From: Mytilinidion resinicola
Lineage: Eukaryota > Ascomycota > Dothideomycetes > Mytilinidiales > Mytilinidiaceae
Direction: 5' to 3'
Length of the DNA: 64,000 nucleotides
NCBI RefSeq assembly: GCF_010093595.1
Contig: NW_022985448.1
Location: 424,499 to 488,498 of the forward strand
Shown: one piece after another, positions 55,191 through 64,000 of the stretch
How positions within the stretch are numbered: position 1 is the first letter of the stretch
How the letters are laid out: every line of letters begins with the position of its first letter
The notes under the pieces: generated by a model
The model's database searches: none
Told to the model about the DNA's origin: nothing
The model's input: the letters and a program-made list of their open reading frames with translations, nothing else
Made by a program: the position numbers and the translations under genes

Positions 55191-56968
55191 ATGGCTCTAA
55201 AGAAGGTCTAGATCTTTTTCCTGGAAACGTGCTGTACGGGTAGCTATATGGCTGCTGGGCAGTGGAAGTATGATGCGCTCCCTGGTGACTTCGAAGAATC
55301 TCGAAACACTGACGCGTGAGAGCCACAGAACAGAAGATGTTTCAAATACCAAAGACACATTGGAATATTATACGGACCTTGCCAAATTAGCAGAGAAGGG
55401 CAAAGTTAGCGTACGTTTAACCCAAATCCACATCATACAATACTCTCTCCACATCATACAATACTCTCTCCACATCATACAATACTCTCTCCACATCGCC
55501 ATCCCGTTACAGCTCCAACTAATTACCCCCAGGCTATCTTTTTTGCGGATTGGTATGGTGGGTTCGAGATATACGGCGGTAGTATGGATGCTATGCTACA
55601 AGCAGGACACCAGGTCGCCCATCTCGACCCATTGCCCATGGTTTCAGCAATGGCTGCAGTGACAAAGTCGGTATCTTTTGCTGTCACGATGAGCACCAGC
55701 TACGAGAATCAATACGTGATAGCTCGCCTATACAGTACTCTGGATCACCTAACGAAGGGGCGATGTGCATGGAATATCGTCACGAGCTGGTCAAAGTGCG
55801 CAGCGAATGCATTGGGACAAGAGGGTGTGATACCCCATGACGAGCGATATGACATGGCGGACGAATTTATGGACGTGACCTACAAGTAAGTCCCGGAATT
55901 ATTGTCTTCTAATAACACGTAAGGATATCTTTTGGGACTGACTTACTGACATGAACATCACAGACTCTGGGAATCATCCTGGGCCCCTGACTCCGCCGTC
56001 TGGAACAAATCAACCAGCGTCGCCTACGACGCTTCCAAGGTCAAGAAGATCGCAAATACTTCAACATGGCAGGCCGCAACCAAGTGCACCCTTCTCCCCA
56101 ACGCATCCCCGTGCTCTTTCAAGCCGGCACATCCAAGCCTGGCGCCGCATTCGCTGTGAAGCACGCCGAAGCTCTCTTCCTCAACACTTTCACCGTAGCG
56201 CAGGCGAAGAGAGTCATCGCAGACGCGCGTGCCGCAGCTGCCGCTCGGGGCTGTGACCCTAAAAGCATCAAGTTCTTCCCTTGTATCGTGCCCTTCATTG
56301 GACGAACGGAGGAAGAAGCAAAGGAAAAATACGAATATGCGAAGAAGCACGCAGACCCCGTGGCCGGTCTGGCCCAGTTCTCGGGCTACACAGGTATTGA
56401 TATGTCGCAGTACCCGCTGGATGAGCTAATCGATCTATCAAAAGCGAACCAGGCTATGGCGATCCAATCTGTTTTCCGCGCGCTAGAAGCATCGGAGTCG
56501 GCGTCGGGCCTATGGACGTCACGAAGACTGGGGATCAAGATGGCACTTGGGGGCTTGCATCCAAATCCTGTTGGAAGCGCGGAGTAGGTAGCAGATGTGT
56601 TTGAGGAATGGGCAATCGAAGGGGACTGTGATGGGTTCAACATCGCGAGTGTGACCAACCCGGGGAGCTGGCAGGATACGGTCGATTTGCTGATACCTGA
56701 ATTACAGAAGCGAGGTATGTATTGGGATGATTACGAGGTGCCTGGCGGCACGTTTAGAGAGAATCTGTATGGCGCTGGACGGAAGGGGCTGAGAGACGAT
56801 CATTATAGGAGTGCTTTCAAGTGGGGAAAGGAGACCCTAGAGCCGGAAGTGAAAGAAGAGGAGAAAGTGGTGGTAAGTGGGGTGAAGAAGGTCGTGGAGG
56901 AGGAAAAGGGGTCGATGCCGGAGCCTGTGGTTTTGTCGGCAAGGGCAACGGTCGCAGCTCATGAGTAG
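55191..56968 (+). pseudogene. Nitrilotriacetate-monooxygenase-like FMN-dependent monooxygenase, three lesions
   Basis: Exons at 55191-55267, 55329-55410, 55533-55885 and 55964-56968 splice in phase and give a protein of the bacterial-type luciferase-like family (NtaA/SnaA/DszA). Recognisable blocks are IFFLETCCTGSYMAAGQWK, NTKDTLEYYTDLAKLAEKG, AIFFADWYGGFEIYGGSM, HLDPLPMVSAMAAVTKSVSF, YSTLDHLTKGRCAWNIVTSW, VHPSPQRIPVLFQAGTSKPG, LAQFSGYTGIDMSQYPL and GDCDGFNIASVTNPGSW. Such enzymes use FMNH2 from a partner reductase to oxidise small amines or sulfur compounds. Lesions: TAG at codon 7 (55209-55211; CAG to TAG would explain it), a frameshift near 56045 between KKIA and KYFNMAG, and TAG at 56585-56587 before VADVFEEW. 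The intron at 55411-55532 holds three tandem 21-bp units. The splice sites and frame around the lesions are otherwise intact, so loss looks recent. Confidence 0.85.
55429..55491 (+). repeat. Three tandem 21-bp units inside a pseudogene intron
   Basis: Three exact copies of CACATCATACAATACTCTCTC, followed by a partial CACATC. They lie wholly within the intron 55411-55532. Confidence 0.9.
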
Positions 56969-57740
56969 ACTGCAAAAGTAGTCAGTAGGAATTATAAGAA
57001 TAACACCAGCATAATTGACTCATCTTTACCTAAATAACTGAAACACTGTGCCATTCTAAGTGAAGGGAGAAAGACGCTCAGAATCATACCTCGAATATAC
57101 AAGTCTACTAAAAGTCGGCGTCAAGAGGACTTCAAGAGGCGTTTAAAAATGCCTCGTGCCACCATTGGCTGGTATGACAGTGCATTGCATGCCAAGAGTT
57201 AAAGGATTACTCCTTTGGGTATGTTTTGCCTTGGTAAAGCTGTGAGAGCATTCAAAATCGTTCCAGTGGTGTTCTTACCTATTTACTTTGTCCAAAATAC
57301 GAGGGCAACTGTTTCAAACCTACCTGTCGAACTAATAGAATTAAAATAAACAATAAATGTGGCGTCGTCTTCCCCGCAACCGTGCACACCATCCCTCGGT
57401 TCTGACCTCGTGAGATTCTAAGAGCGCAAGCTCGGTAGGAAACCATGGTACGGCGGCATGGGTCTCGCCTTCCATCCACAAACCTCGAAGCTACGTTCAC
57501 CTACGCCTCATACGCGTCGACCAGATCCCATAGGGCTGTGGTCTAAACAGACGATGGCGAGACGACAACACACGCGCTGAAGGACCGCACGGAGCTGGAC
57601 AGGACACCGTACACCCTCAACACCACAAACCGCGCCATACGAGCCTCGACAACCTCGAGAACGAGGACCGGGACGACTTTCAGTGTCCCTCGACAACAGG
57701 CACCCTCACACCACCCAAGTCCTGCTTCCAAACCGCCACA
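56969..57740. other. Gene-free stretch
   Basis: 3' flank of the pseudogene and upstream region of the acyltransferase; no motifs. Confidence 0.4.
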
Positions 57741-60700
57741 ATGCCTCCCAAATCGAAACCACCGCCCTCCCCCTCCTCCGAACCCCCGGACCTCTCAATT
57801 CTCGCCGACGATGCTGTCCATCTGCATACCGCCGGCTATACCTCCTCTCATCCCCCAGGGCATGAAAGAAACCTCGTAGGCAGCATGGCGCGCTTCCGGC
57901 AATCGCCGCTCGACTTTCTGCGTGAGATCTCGCTGCACGTCTCCGGCACCGGCTGGCGTAGCTACGACAACATAGTCGGCCAGCCAATCTTCTACGCGGG
58001 CTTCAGCGAGCGCATGAAAGGGATGGTGCTGCGGAATGAGAAACTCGGAGAGAAGGTGCGAGAGCTCGCGAGTCGGCGGGTGGATGCTGAAGTCCGGGAG
58101 GGCGGGTTAGGAGCGGAAATCGAAAATAACAGGGTTTCCGGGGTTGACGGAGGGAGTTTGGGAGTAGAGGAGAGGAAACATCGGCGGAGAGTCCAGATTG
58201 AGGAGCAGCTGATGGAGGTGGCAGATAAGTTGACTGATGACATGATTTGCAAGATGGAGAGCCAGCGGTTTATCAGGGGCGCGTATTATCTGTGCACGCA
58301 GCTGTTGACCAGGGCGTATCATCAGGGTGAGTGTATTTTTTGCTTATACCGTGACTGGACGGATTCAGGGGCGCTCGGATACGGAAAGGATGGTGTATTG
58401 GATTCACCATGGATGCCGTTGGCAACGCAGGCGCATCTCAAATGTTCTTTCCGAATGACTCCTTTGTTTTTTAGTGAACTGAGTCCAATATTAGTTCCCT
58501 GGGGTGATAGAGGCATACACAAGCTTAGAATGCGTTGCTAATCCGGTCATATAGGTATCCACGTTTCGAGCGAAGAAGTTCTTCGCCTCCGCGGCGTTGC
58601 CGAGCAAGCAGAAAAGAATAAACAATCCATAATCTTCCTTCCATGCCATCGATCTCACGTTGATTACGTTTCCTTGCAGATAATCTGCTATAGACTGGGT
58701 TTGGCCCTGCCTACGGTAGTCGCGGGTGATAACCTGAACTTTCCCGTGGTCGGATCCTTTTTGCAACATGCAGGTTGGTCAACACCGTCATGGCCCTCTA
58801 TTCTGATGAAATGCAGGGTGTGGGTTGGCTAAACAACGTGCTGATGCAACACAGGTGCTATGTGGATACGTCGGAGTTTTGGAGACGATCAGCTTTATAC
58901 CACGCTTGTGCAGGCATACATAGATACGCTTCTCCAGAATGGATTCAACTTGGAGTGTTTCGTTGGTATGAAGAGAATCGCCCTTATCCTGCTGCTAATA
59001 ATGTACTAATTAAGGACGTAGAGGGTGGTCGGTCCCGGACTGGTAAACTCCTTCCACCGAAGTTTGGGATTCTAAATTTCCTTTTGGACAGCGTGGCATC
59101 TGGACGGGTCAACGATGCAATAATATGTCCAGTCAGCACACAATATGATAAGGTGATTGAAGTAGAGTAAGTGTTGAGGTTCATCGTGAATGGCTGTGGG
59201 GCTGACAGATAAACAGTTCGTACATCAGCGAACTTCTCGGACAACCGAAACCAAAAGAGAACCTTATGGATTTCCTTTCTGCTTCCTCGGTACTTTCGTT
59301 GAAGCTAGGCCGTGTAGATGTCCGCTTTCATGAGCCTTGGAGTCTCCGTGGTTTCATCCAGCAGCAAACGGAGAGGTTCACTCAGCTACCTCAGCAGCTG
59401 GATGCGAAAGAGATGAGGTTGAGAATTCTAAGAACGATGGGGTACAAGGTTCTTTCCGATATCAATGATGTTTCAGTCGTGATGCCCACAGCATTGATTG
59501 GCACTGTGCTGCTGACGCTTAGAGGTCGAGGCGTCGGTAAAGCCGAATTGGTCAGAAGAGTTGAGTGGCTCAGCGACCGTGTTCGAAGCCAAGGCGGACG
59601 AGTAGCCCACTTCGCTGGCCTCCCGACTAGTGTGGTTGTTGAAAGGGGACTCGAGGTTCTTGGTCCTGGCCTGGTTGGTACGGTTCAGGGGCTACCCGAG
59701 GAGACGTTCTACGCCGTTGACAGGTGAGACAAAATCTTCCGAGATCGTGACCTGGAGCAGAACGTTAACACCCGTCCAGATTTCAATTGTCATTCTACAG
59801 GAACATGACTATCCATCTCTTTATCTTGCAGGCTCTTGTATCAGCAGCGATGTATACCAAGATCAAGCAAGGCGGTGGACCCGAAAACCAAAGGATCACA
59901 TACGAGGACCTCCATGGTCAGGTGTATTTCTTATCTCAGGTTAGTTCTGATTCAAGTTCCAGGTGTAAAAAAGAGATAGCTAACGTGTATGAAGTTGTTC
60001 CGTGGCGAGTTCATCTTCCCGACTGAAGGACTCGACGCCAACTTGACAAAGGCCTTAAATGGTCTGGAACGCGACAATGTTGTCCAGATAACCAGGAATT
60101 CCGAAGACCCAAGCAAGATAGGTTTCATCGAGTTGAGCGATGCTGAAAGAGAATGCGGCCGGGAGAACTTTGACTTCTATTGCTTCTTGATATGGCCATT
60201 CGTTGAAGCAAGCTGGCTTGGCGCAATGTCTCTCCAAATGCTTACACCCCCATTAACACAAATAGGAGAAACGTGGCTGGACATGAAAAAGGTTCAAGAT
60301 CGCGCGCAATTGGTATGTTGGTCAAATTCATATGGAAAAGAAGAGAATGCGGATGAACATTGAAGAAATGAGTTGACTGAAGACTGAAGACATTGCTGAC
60401 AACACGTAAAGCTAGGAAAAACTCTGTATCACCAAGGAGACTTATCGTATTTTGAAGCCGTCAATAAAGAAATTCTGAAGAACGCTTACCAGCGCTTCGA
60501 AGAAGAAGGTATGATCGTAGTTGCGAAGAGTAAAGACACGAAAATACCATCCACCGTACGACTCGCAGACGACTGGACACCCTCCCGTTGCAAAAAGACG
60601 GGTAAAATTATGGCGAAGGGGAAGCTCTGGACCTTTTCAGAGCTGGTTTCGCTGTCGCGGAGAGAAGGGTATGTTTGTCTCGTTTCGTTACCTTGTAATC

Positions 60701-61690
60701 GCTGTGTTCTGCCCACTCTTATGGCCGTGTCTCCTGGATGTCTCAAGAGCACTGTCATCTTGTGTTCTGCTCCTTTTCCGTTATGCATCGTCCTTTTTAT
60801 TTGCTCTGCCCTTCTTGCATACTGCCTGGCATTCCCTGAAGTATACTCGGATCGTTGCTACTCTTCTTATACCTCATCTCTCTTCATCCTGCCGTATTTC
60901 TCTACCCTTTCCCTCCATTCGTGCCTATTCTTTGGGCTCCACACCTCCCTGTCCTTGACTGCCCCCGGGGAGAGTATGTCCTCGCAGCTATTCTCAACCG
61001 GTCCCTATCTTTACGCCCTTTGCTGTCTGTTCGAGCATCATCCCCAACCCTCATGTATAAGTCTTCTAGTTTCGTTGCTGCAAGTCTTACTTCATTGGGC
61101 TTGGTGCCCCCTATACTCCGCTCGCCGCCGCTACTCCCAAATCTTGTCGGGGGCCTGCGCATCCTGTCTCGTGTGTCCCTTCTGTTACATCCCTTCTTCA
61201 ACAGGTCTTCATTTCCCTCCCATACTCTGTCCTTGGCTAGCAGTCATGTTCCCGTCCTGTCAAGGTACGGGCTTCCGCAAGGCCGCCGCCCTGGAGTTTG
61301 TCCTAGTGGACATCTTATCATGTCCTTATCTTCCTCCCTTTGTTTGTCTGATCTGCTTTCCCCTTCTTCTTGCCCGCCTGCAACGCCCTTATTCTGCGAG
61401 TGGAAAGTTCGTGGAGCTTGCTGCGTCGTGGTTGCTTCGGCCCATTACCCCCCTACCTCTTTGTTTGTCTCAGGGGCTCGCTGACTCGTTCCGCCATCTC
61501 TAGGAAAAATCGTCGCGATGGTGCTACGGTGCAGAATCGTGTGTTGGCGCTCGCTGATAAGGTCGGAAGGGAGTTGTGGGAGGATGCGGCGTCGCGGGAT
61601 GGGCTCGTCGACAAAGACGAAGCCCGCATCGCGAAGGCTAAGGGGAAGAGGAAGCGGAAGGCCTTGAACATCGATCGAGCTAGACTGTAA
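57741..61690 (+). CDS. Glycerol-3-phosphate O-acyltransferase, PlsB/GNPAT type
   Basis: Nine exons: 57741-58326, 58555-58773, 58855-58965, 59022-59166, 59217-59723, 59780-59939, 59995-60312, 60412-60668 and 61504-61690; 829 residues. The acyltransferase core has motif I PCHRSHVDYVS (His near 226), LPTVVAGDNLNFPVVGSFLQ, AGAMWIRRSFG, motif III FVEGGRSRTGK (about 304-314) and motif IV IICPVSTQYDKV. This is the bacterial PlsB / animal GNPAT lineage, distinct from the yeast Gat1/Gat2 enzymes; it transfers acyl groups to sn-1 of glycerol-3-phosphate or dihydroxyacetone phosphate. The C-terminal part (FRGEFIFPTEGLDANL, YFEAVNKEILKNAYQRFEEE) matches the PlsB C-terminal region, and the end is very basic (AKGKRKRKALNIDRARL). 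The last intron (60669-61503) is 835 bp and free of stops in the coding frame. Confidence 0.88.
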
Positions 61691-62141
61691 CTGTACTTCA
61701 GCAAGTCCCCCATTCTCTTGTTTTAGCCCCTTTCTTGTAAGCTTCTTGGTGGGCTGGCGGTGCGGAGATGCTGGAGCGGGTGGACCTCTCTATACATCTA
61801 GCGACTAGCGTGTCTGCGACTCTGCAGTGGGTATCAAGGCAGTGATAGTGTATAGTCTACTTACTGTACACCTGTAGACCATTCAGAGACCTCCTCCATG
61901 CTCCGTATGTGTGTGTTCTTCTCTTTGTGATGGTGTCTTGCTGCCGCAACCTATCACAACACCGCCGCCCCGTGATCTCCAGACCGCTTCTTCTTCGCAC
62001 AAACCCTTCCACTCCACGAAACTTCTTCCACCTCATTCAAACCACCGCATCCTCTGCTTCCTGCATCTATCTACACATCCGCTGATTCCGCTCAACATCC
62101 TGCACACCTTCTTCACTCGCTAGAGGCCCCCCCGCACCACT
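61691..62141. promoter_or_regulatory. Upstream region of the small basic-protein gene
   Basis: Pyrimidine-rich (TTCTTC, CCACC runs) just before the ATG at 62142, typical of fungal core promoters. No specific site. Confidence 0.4.
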
Positions 62142-62582
62142 ATGGGTCGCTCTAAGGAGGCGCGTCGGCATAAGAACCGCACTGACAAGTTGCGCGAGAA
62201 GGAGCGTAAGAAGAAACGGGCTGAGGAATCGAAGGCTGCTTCCAAGGGCTCTGCGCGCGTTCTCAAGAACGCGAAGCTCCCCCACATGCGCACTCAGGCC
62301 TATGACAGCAATGGAAAGAAGATCAGATATCCACCCTGCTGGATCTGCAAATGGCGCCACGATTCGAAGAAGACCCGCTGCAACCCGAGTATGTGATGTC
62401 CTCTTGTCACCGTCTGAGGTACTTCAACTGATTATCATAGAGCGCAAGGACAAGCGTAAGAAGGCTCAATCTGGAGCCGCTGACGCGAATATCAAAGAGG
62501 GTATGTGATCTTCCCCTTGTGATCGCCTGAAGTCCTTCAACTAATTATCATAGAGGCCAAGACTGAGGAAGTGACCGTTTGA
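62142..62582 (+). CDS. Small highly basic protein with CxxC-type knuckle, unknown function
   Basis: Three coding exons, 62142-62388, 62441-62500 and 62554-62582, give 111 residues. The first 45 residues are almost all Lys/Arg/Glu (MGRSKEARRHKNRTDKLREK). Then comes HMRTQAYDSNGKKIRYPPCW and CWICKWRHDSKKTRCNP, a possible zinc knuckle (C-x2-C-x4-H-x6-C). The tail is again charged. Highly basic short proteins like this are often ribosome- or nucleolus-associated, but I do not recognise the family. The two coding introns, plus a third intron-like block (62615-62666) in the 3' untranslated region, are nearly the same sequence (see findings). Confidence 0.65.
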
Positions 62583-62666
62583 TCTGAAGGCTCTGGTTGT
62601 GCACTTGAAGTAGGGTATGTTATCTTCTCTTTCGACTGTCTGAAGTCCTTCGACTAATGATCATAG
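62389..62666 (+). repeat. Three look-alike introns (62389-62440, 62501-62553, 62615-62666)
   Basis: Lengths 52, 53 and 52 bp. All start GTATGT and end ATCATAG, with a shared CTGA(A/G)GT(C/A)CTTC(A/G)ACT branch region. The blocks are spaced 112-114 bp, so either tandem exon-intron cassettes were duplicated or the introns were inserted as copies. The third lies 32 nt after the stop codon. Confidence 0.85.
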
Positions 62667-62833
62667 GGGGCAGAAGCGAGGGCGATGAAGCGAGATATCC
62701 GCCCCTATGTAGCTGACACTGAGAATGACATCCTGATTCTCTACGACCTTTTTACGATACCATATGATGCTTGATATTAAGTGCTTGGCAGAACTATTGA
62801 CGGTTTGGACTGCGGAGTCACGTTGCCATTTGA

Positions 62834-63720
62834 AAGAGCTAGGAATTGGAGGTCATGTCTTTTTGTTTTGCACATACCTGTGAGTAAAGGTACCACCTCA
62901 TGACTAGTGCTAATATTCTAAGGAAGATGTAAAGGACTGAAGGGTGTGCATCGGAGCCCTTCACGTTCAGCTTCACAGATCACTGGAGGAGTGAATACAC
63001 CCCTGGGCTATTCCAAATCCACGCCTACACGATGTCAAAAGCGTCAGGGGCTAGATCAGAGTCCCTCATATGAACGTTTTGACAACACACCAGAGGATCA
63101 AATACGCCCCTGGGCTACTTAAAAACGACGCCTTCACGATGTCAAAAGCTCAAGGGGCTAAATCAGAACGTCCAATATCAGAGGATTGTAAACTAGAAGA
63201 GCTAGGAATTGAATGACATTCGTGTTGCTTTTGAGCATACGGGTGAGTATGGAATACACCCCTGGGCTATTCAGAAGCCACGGGTTCACGATGTCAAAAA
63301 CTCGAGGGACCAGATTAGACCGTCTGATCTCACATGAAAGAGCTAGGAACTGAACGATATGCTTATTCCTTTTGAGGATACGGGTGACGATGGAATACCC
63401 CTCTAGGCTACTCAAATACGACGCATTCACGATGTCAAGGACTCGAGGGACCAGATCAGGATGTCCAATTTCACATGAAAGAGCTCGAGATTGAAGGGTG
63501 TTCTCATTGAATTTGGGCGTATGCATGGGCATGGTGTCTACCCCTGAGCCCATGCTGCCATTCTTGGGAATGAATATTCAACGTCGCAATTTGGGTTACG
63601 GAGCTTCATTACAAAAGAGAAGGGCTCGGAATTGAGGGTTATGATCATTGGGTTTGGGCGTATGTGTGAGTACTGTGTCCGCTCCCGAACCCATCATGAC
63701 ATTTTGGGAAATCCTGGCTA
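62834..63720. repeat. Tandem array of about 141-bp units
   Basis: Units start around 62995, 63099, 63249, 63390 and 63533, with partial units at both ends. Each carries CCCCTGGGCTA(T/C)TC, TTCACGATGTCAA, GAAAGAGCTAGGAATTGAA and ATACGGGTGAG-type landmarks. The units are degenerate (visibly 70-85% alike). An open frame on the minus strand over 63158-63553 repeats a 47-residue unit, as any open frame across a 141-bp repeat must. Confidence 0.75.
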
Positions 63721-64000
63721 ACGCGAAGCAGAGGCACAGTCAATGCGAGGCAATTTGAAACGCGTTAGCTATTACATCTTTACATATCACAATCGGTATG
63801 TTTCAGAGGTGGAACGCCTTGTTGTCGTGCTGATCAAGGTCTCGTTATGGCCGCTTCAATCTAAAGGTGCTCTGCGCGGCCACGGACCGAGGGGCTCGCA
63901 GCGATGTGCAAAGAAGATCAGGCCCAAATCATACCACCCCCAATCATCATTTGGATGAGCATGCTAACAGTAGGATCCTCCCCCGGACTATGGCCTCCTG
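63721..64000. other. End of window, no gene recognised
   Basis: No coding signature or repeat was recognised after the array. Confidence 0.4.

Noticed and set aside
55429..55491. Three HIIQYSL peptide repeats as a coding feature
   Set aside because: They lie inside the intron 55411-55532; the flanking exons join in phase without them.
60511..61503. A 330-codon open frame as a separate gene
   Set aside because: Its first 50 codons are exon 8 of the acyltransferase and the rest is the stop-free, pyrimidine-rich intron. Kept as a finding, not a gene.
63158..63553. A repeat-containing protein gene on the minus strand
   Set aside because: The frame merely follows the 141-bp tandem units; no start context, introns or non-repeat domain.

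Overview
The window is nuclear DNA of a filamentous ascomycete (Pezizomycotina; class not decided). The evidence is short GT-AG introns of about 45-100 bp with CTAAC/CTGAC branch sites, typical fungal families (HET, Zn2Cys6, group VI hybrid histidine kinase, arrestin-related adapter), and AT-rich or nonsense-ridden patches that look like RIP or simple decay. No tRNA, rRNA, CRISPR or prokaryotic operon was seen. All gene models below were spliced by eye, checking reading phase at each junction.

0-5.7 kb is an accessory zone: a P450 gene lies between two same-strand HET-domain fragments, followed by one copy of a dispersed repeat. 5.7-11 kb carries a seven-exon, 1628-residue HSP90-type-ATPase / DUF3883 protein of the NO VEIN type. 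11-12.8 kb is a decayed membrane-protein gene.

13-36 kb is a housekeeping block: PET117 and VMA10 (divergent), a TGL2-like mitochondrial lipase with microexons, an arrestin-related adapter with a PPxY motif, a UBE2C/UBC11-type E2, ELL, a small F-box-like gene, divergent tubulin cofactor D and POL32/CDC27, and a degenerate DEAD-box-like gene. 36.6-42.4 kb has COX4 and an SLN1-type hybrid histidine kinase. 43.9-48 kb has an uncharacterised gene and a broken Zn2Cys6 regulator. 48-51 kb has the ribosome-biogenesis pair IPI1 and IMP4, divergently arranged.

51-57 kb is a second accessory or decaying zone: the C-terminal half of an NCS1 permease, a membrane protein with a frame problem, an AT-rich patch, a 16-bp minisatellite, the inverted second copy of the dispersed repeat, and an FMN-monooxygenase pseudogene with three lesions. 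57.7-62.7 kb holds a PlsB-type glycerol-3-phosphate acyltransferase with an unusual long stop-free intron, and a small basic-protein gene with near-identical consecutive introns. The right end is a tandem array of about 141-bp units.

The most unusual signals are the proposed 2-nt exon at the lipase active site, the three look-alike introns at 62.4-62.7 kb, the stop-free 835-bp intron, the P450 between HET fragments, and the dispersed repeat pair near the two accessory zones.
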